This document shows, in pieces, positions 4,230-5,583 of a stretch of 5,583 nucleotides of DNA. The stretch is taken from assembly GCA_003157445.1 (NCBI GenBank), contig PMJN01000448.1:1-5583 (forward strand), written 5' to 3'. The notes under the pieces are model-generated. The model saw nothing but the letters and a program-made list of their open reading frames with translations, did not search any database and had not been told where the DNA came from. The translations under genes and the position numbers were made by a program. Numbering within the stretch: the stretch's first letter is position 1; each line of letters opens with the position of its first letter. This DNA comes from Micrococcales bacterium (lineage in GTDB: Bacteria > Actinomycetota > Actinomycetes > Actinomycetales > Dermatophilaceae).

Positions 4230-5327
4230 CTATTGCGCTGCGGCGGCTCCCGGGATGTGTGCTTCGTCTCCAGTCTCAGCCTCTGTGCGCTCAGATGCGT
4301 CGCGATCCTGGCTGACCTCTGCCAGCTCGCTGCGGTCGGTGACCGGGCGGCGGTGTCGGCGCAGGAGAATGGCCCATCGGCCTCGGGGGCCGCGGGGTTG
4401 ACCCCCGACTGCTGTCGCGCTCACCTCGGTGCCGGCTTCGCGCACAGCTTGGCCGGCAGCCACCGCGACCGGCTCCACTCCCTCGCCTCGAAGCAGGTCC
4501 GGCTGGATGTGTTCCGGGTACGACCAGAGGCCCAGGGCGTCGCAGACGCTGGGCAACAACGCGGAGGCCACCCGTGCATAGCCGGCCGGCGAGGGGTGGA
4601 ACCCGTCGTTGCTGAACAGCTCTTGGGAGAAGGTGGCGAACTGCGGGCCGAGCAGATCGCCCAGGGACACGGTTCGACCACCGGCCTCGACCACCGCGAC
4701 GGTCTGGGCTGCGGCCAGGTCGCGGCTCCAGCGACGCGCCAGCAGCCGCAACGGCTGGGCCACCGGCTCGATGGTGCCCAGATCGGGACACGTGCCGACA
4801 ATGACCTCGCAGTCCGTGGCCCGAAGGGCACGGACGGTCTGTTCGAGGTGACGGACGGCAAGGGCCTTGTCGATGCGGTGAGTCACATCATTGGCACCGA
4901 TCAGGATGAGTGCCACGTCAGGGTTGTCGACCTCTTCCAGCGCTGCGGCCAGCTGCGCGTCCAGGCCCGTGGACTCCGCCCCGCTGACCGCCACGTTGGT
5001 CAGCTGGACAGGGCGGCCGCTCAGCGCTGAGACGCCGTTAGCGATGATCGCACCAACGGTCTGTTGAGCTGTCTGCGTGCCCATCCCCGCGGCGCTGCTG
5101 TCGCCAAGGACGAGGAACTGGACCGGGTAGCCCAGACCGGAGCCGTACCGCCCGTTGTCGTCCGGGGCGCCGTCGAAGGGCTTGCCGACGATACGCCGGG
5201 CCAACAGCGCCTCGACCTTGAGCACGCCGTAGCCGACCAGGCCGAGCGCGCCGATTCCGGCGGCCCCAATCCCGCCCCCGTAGGCAGCCGCTGCCGCGAT
5301 CTTGCGTGCTCGCCGCGGCCTACCCAT
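4230..5327 (-). CDS. SGNH/GDSL hydrolase (esterase) with N-terminal membrane anchor
   Basis: The 365-residue product has an arginine-rich start (MGRPRRARK), then an Ala/Gly-rich hydrophobic stretch at about 10-37 that should act as an uncleaved signal anchor. The SGNH fold covers roughly 68-266. All four blocks are present: Ser77 in LGDSSAAGMG, Gly116 in VSGAEST, Asn146 in GANDVTH, and Asp241/His244 in DGFHPSPAGY. Such enzymes hydrolyse ester bonds of lipids or acylated glycans. The closest relative I know is M. tuberculosis Rv1075c, described as a GDSL-like esterase. The C-terminal about 100 residues are predicted disordered: a basic patch RGRWAILLRRHRR (315-327), then an acidic tail ending GAAAAQ. 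They appear longer than in Rv1075c as I remember it. The start is supported by AAAGG about nine bases upstream on the minus strand. It probably acts outside the membrane; natural substrate unknown. Confidence 0.87.
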   Translation of the reverse strand: MGRPRRARKIAAAAAYGGGIGAAGIGALGLVGYGVLKVEALLARRIVGKPFDGAPDDNGRYGSGLGYPVQFLVLGDSSAAGMGTQTAQQTVGAIIANGVSALSGRPVQLTNVAVSGAESTGLDAQLAAALEEVDNPDVALILIGANDVTHRIDKALAVRHLEQTVRALRATDCEVIVGTCPDLGTIEPVAQPLRLLARRWSRDLAAAQTVAVVEAGGRTVSLGDLLGPQFATFSQELFSNDGFHPSPAGYARVASALLPSVCDALGLWSYPEHIQPDLLRGEGVEPVAVAAGQAVREAGTEVSATAVGGQPRGPRGRWAILLRRHRRPVTDRSELAEVSQDRDASERTEAETGDEAHIPGAAAAQ

Positions 5328-5400
5328 GCCCTTCAGCCTTTGTCATCATCAGATCCCCGCATGCTCATCTTGTTCTGTCATAACGCGAACGGCGCGGCGT

Positions 5401-5437
5401 AAGCCTTTGCGCCCGGGCCCGCCGGCGACGGAGGCTT
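5401..5437. repeat. 37-nt inverted repeat in the divergent SGNH hydrolase/cbs gap
   Basis: AAGCCTTTG (5401-5409) pairs with CGGAGGCTT (5429-5437) using two G-U pairs when written as RNA. Directly inside, CGCC (5410-5413) pairs with GGCG (5424-5427), with A5428 bulged and a 10-base GC-rich loop. The right arm runs into the possible -35 region of cbs (TTGTTC, 5436-5441). It may be an operator, or a hairpin if a transcript crosses it. The rest of the 5328-5474 gap shows no gene. Confidence 0.4.
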
Positions 5438-5459
5438 GTTCCCGAGACCTGTTCGAGTC

Positions 5460-5468
5460 TGAGATCAT
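5460..5468 (+). promoter_or_regulatory. Possible -10 region for a leaderless cbs transcript
   Basis: TGAGAT (5460-5465) and GATCAT (5463-5468) both partly fit a -10 box and end six to nine bases before the GTG at 5475. TTGTTC at 5436-5441 is a possible -35, 18 bases from the first. No Shine-Dalgarno sequence lies between them and the GTG, so the mRNA may start at the start codon. Neither hexamer is a strong match. Confidence 0.3.
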
Positions 5469-5474
5469 AACCCA

Positions 5475-5583
5475 GTGAAGTATGCCGAGAATATCGCCGA
5501 CCTCGTCGGGAACACACCCCTGGTCAAGCTGAATAATGTGGTCAAGGACCCGGACGGCCGGCAGATCGTGGCCTGTACCGTCC
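5475..5583 (+). CDS. cbs: Cystathionine beta-synthase (or cysteine synthase), N-terminal fragment
   Basis: Only the first 36 residues are in the window. They read VKYAENIADLVGNTPLVKLN, followed by a short variable region. The IADLVGNTPLVKL segment is the N-terminal signature of the PLP-dependent cysteine synthase/cystathionine beta-synthase family; the PLP lysine lies beyond the edge. Cystathionine beta-synthase joins homocysteine and serine in transsulfuration, while cysteine synthase makes cysteine from O-acetylserine. I prefer the first because the neighbouring thiolase and SGNH hydrolase genes match the surroundings of cbs (Rv1077) in M. tuberculosis. GTG at 5475 is chosen because it opens exactly at the family's usual first residues, and no in-frame ATG is nearby; the ATG at 5482 is out of frame. 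The CBS regulatory domains that would settle the matter are not visible. Confidence 0.78.
   Translation, partial: MKYAENIADLVGNTPLVKLNNVVKDPDGRQIVACTV

Noticed and set aside
4224..5030. 268-residue open frame on the plus strand opposite the SGNH hydrolase
   Set aside because: All SGNH blocks are on the minus strand, and this frame shows no domain or ribosome site.
5328..5474. Riboswitch controlling cbs
   Set aside because: The gap lacks the multi-helix core of a known SAM or cobalamin riboswitch, and the likely start site leaves little or no leader.

Overview
The window looks like a piece of chromosome from a high-GC Gram-positive bacterium (Actinomycetota). Codons are strongly GC-ending, several genes start with GTG, and two genes have -10-like boxes placed for leaderless transcription. 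The set thiolase, SGNH hydrolase and cystathionine beta-synthase matches, from memory, the Mycobacterium tuberculosis order Rv1074c (fadA3), Rv1075c, Rv1077 (cbs). A propionibacterial-type host is possible, but I cannot fix the genus from the sequence alone.

Left part (1-1517, + strand): the 3' end of a family 5 (UdgB-type) uracil-DNA glycosylase, then a two-ACT-domain GcvR-like regulator. That gene's stop overlaps the GTG start of a peptide deformylase. Ten bases after the deformylase stop lies a tRNA gene with a UAA (leucine) anticodon. The tRNA has a 5-nt variable loop, which is unusual for a leucine tRNA. Its 5' flank, including part of the def stop codon, is complementary to its own CCA end.

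Middle part (1518-2889, + strand): a 149-nt promoter region with two inverted repeats, a seven-helix Bax inhibitor-1/YccA-type membrane protein, and a translationally coupled 115-residue protein of unknown function. A perfect 13-bp hairpin between converging genes ends this unit.

Right part (2901-5327, - strand): an acetyl-CoA acetyltransferase/thiolase downstream of an SGNH/GDSL hydrolase with an N-terminal membrane anchor. A 16-bp palindrome lies between them. Diverging from the hydrolase, across 147 bases that include a 37-nt inverted repeat, is the start of a PLP-dependent cystathionine beta-synthase/cysteine synthase, cut by the window edge.

Most of the window is ordinary housekeeping DNA. 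I see no mobile element, CRISPR array or defence system. The features most worth a second look are the short-variable-arm UAA tRNA with its leader/CCA complementarity, and the single in-frame TTA codon nearby.
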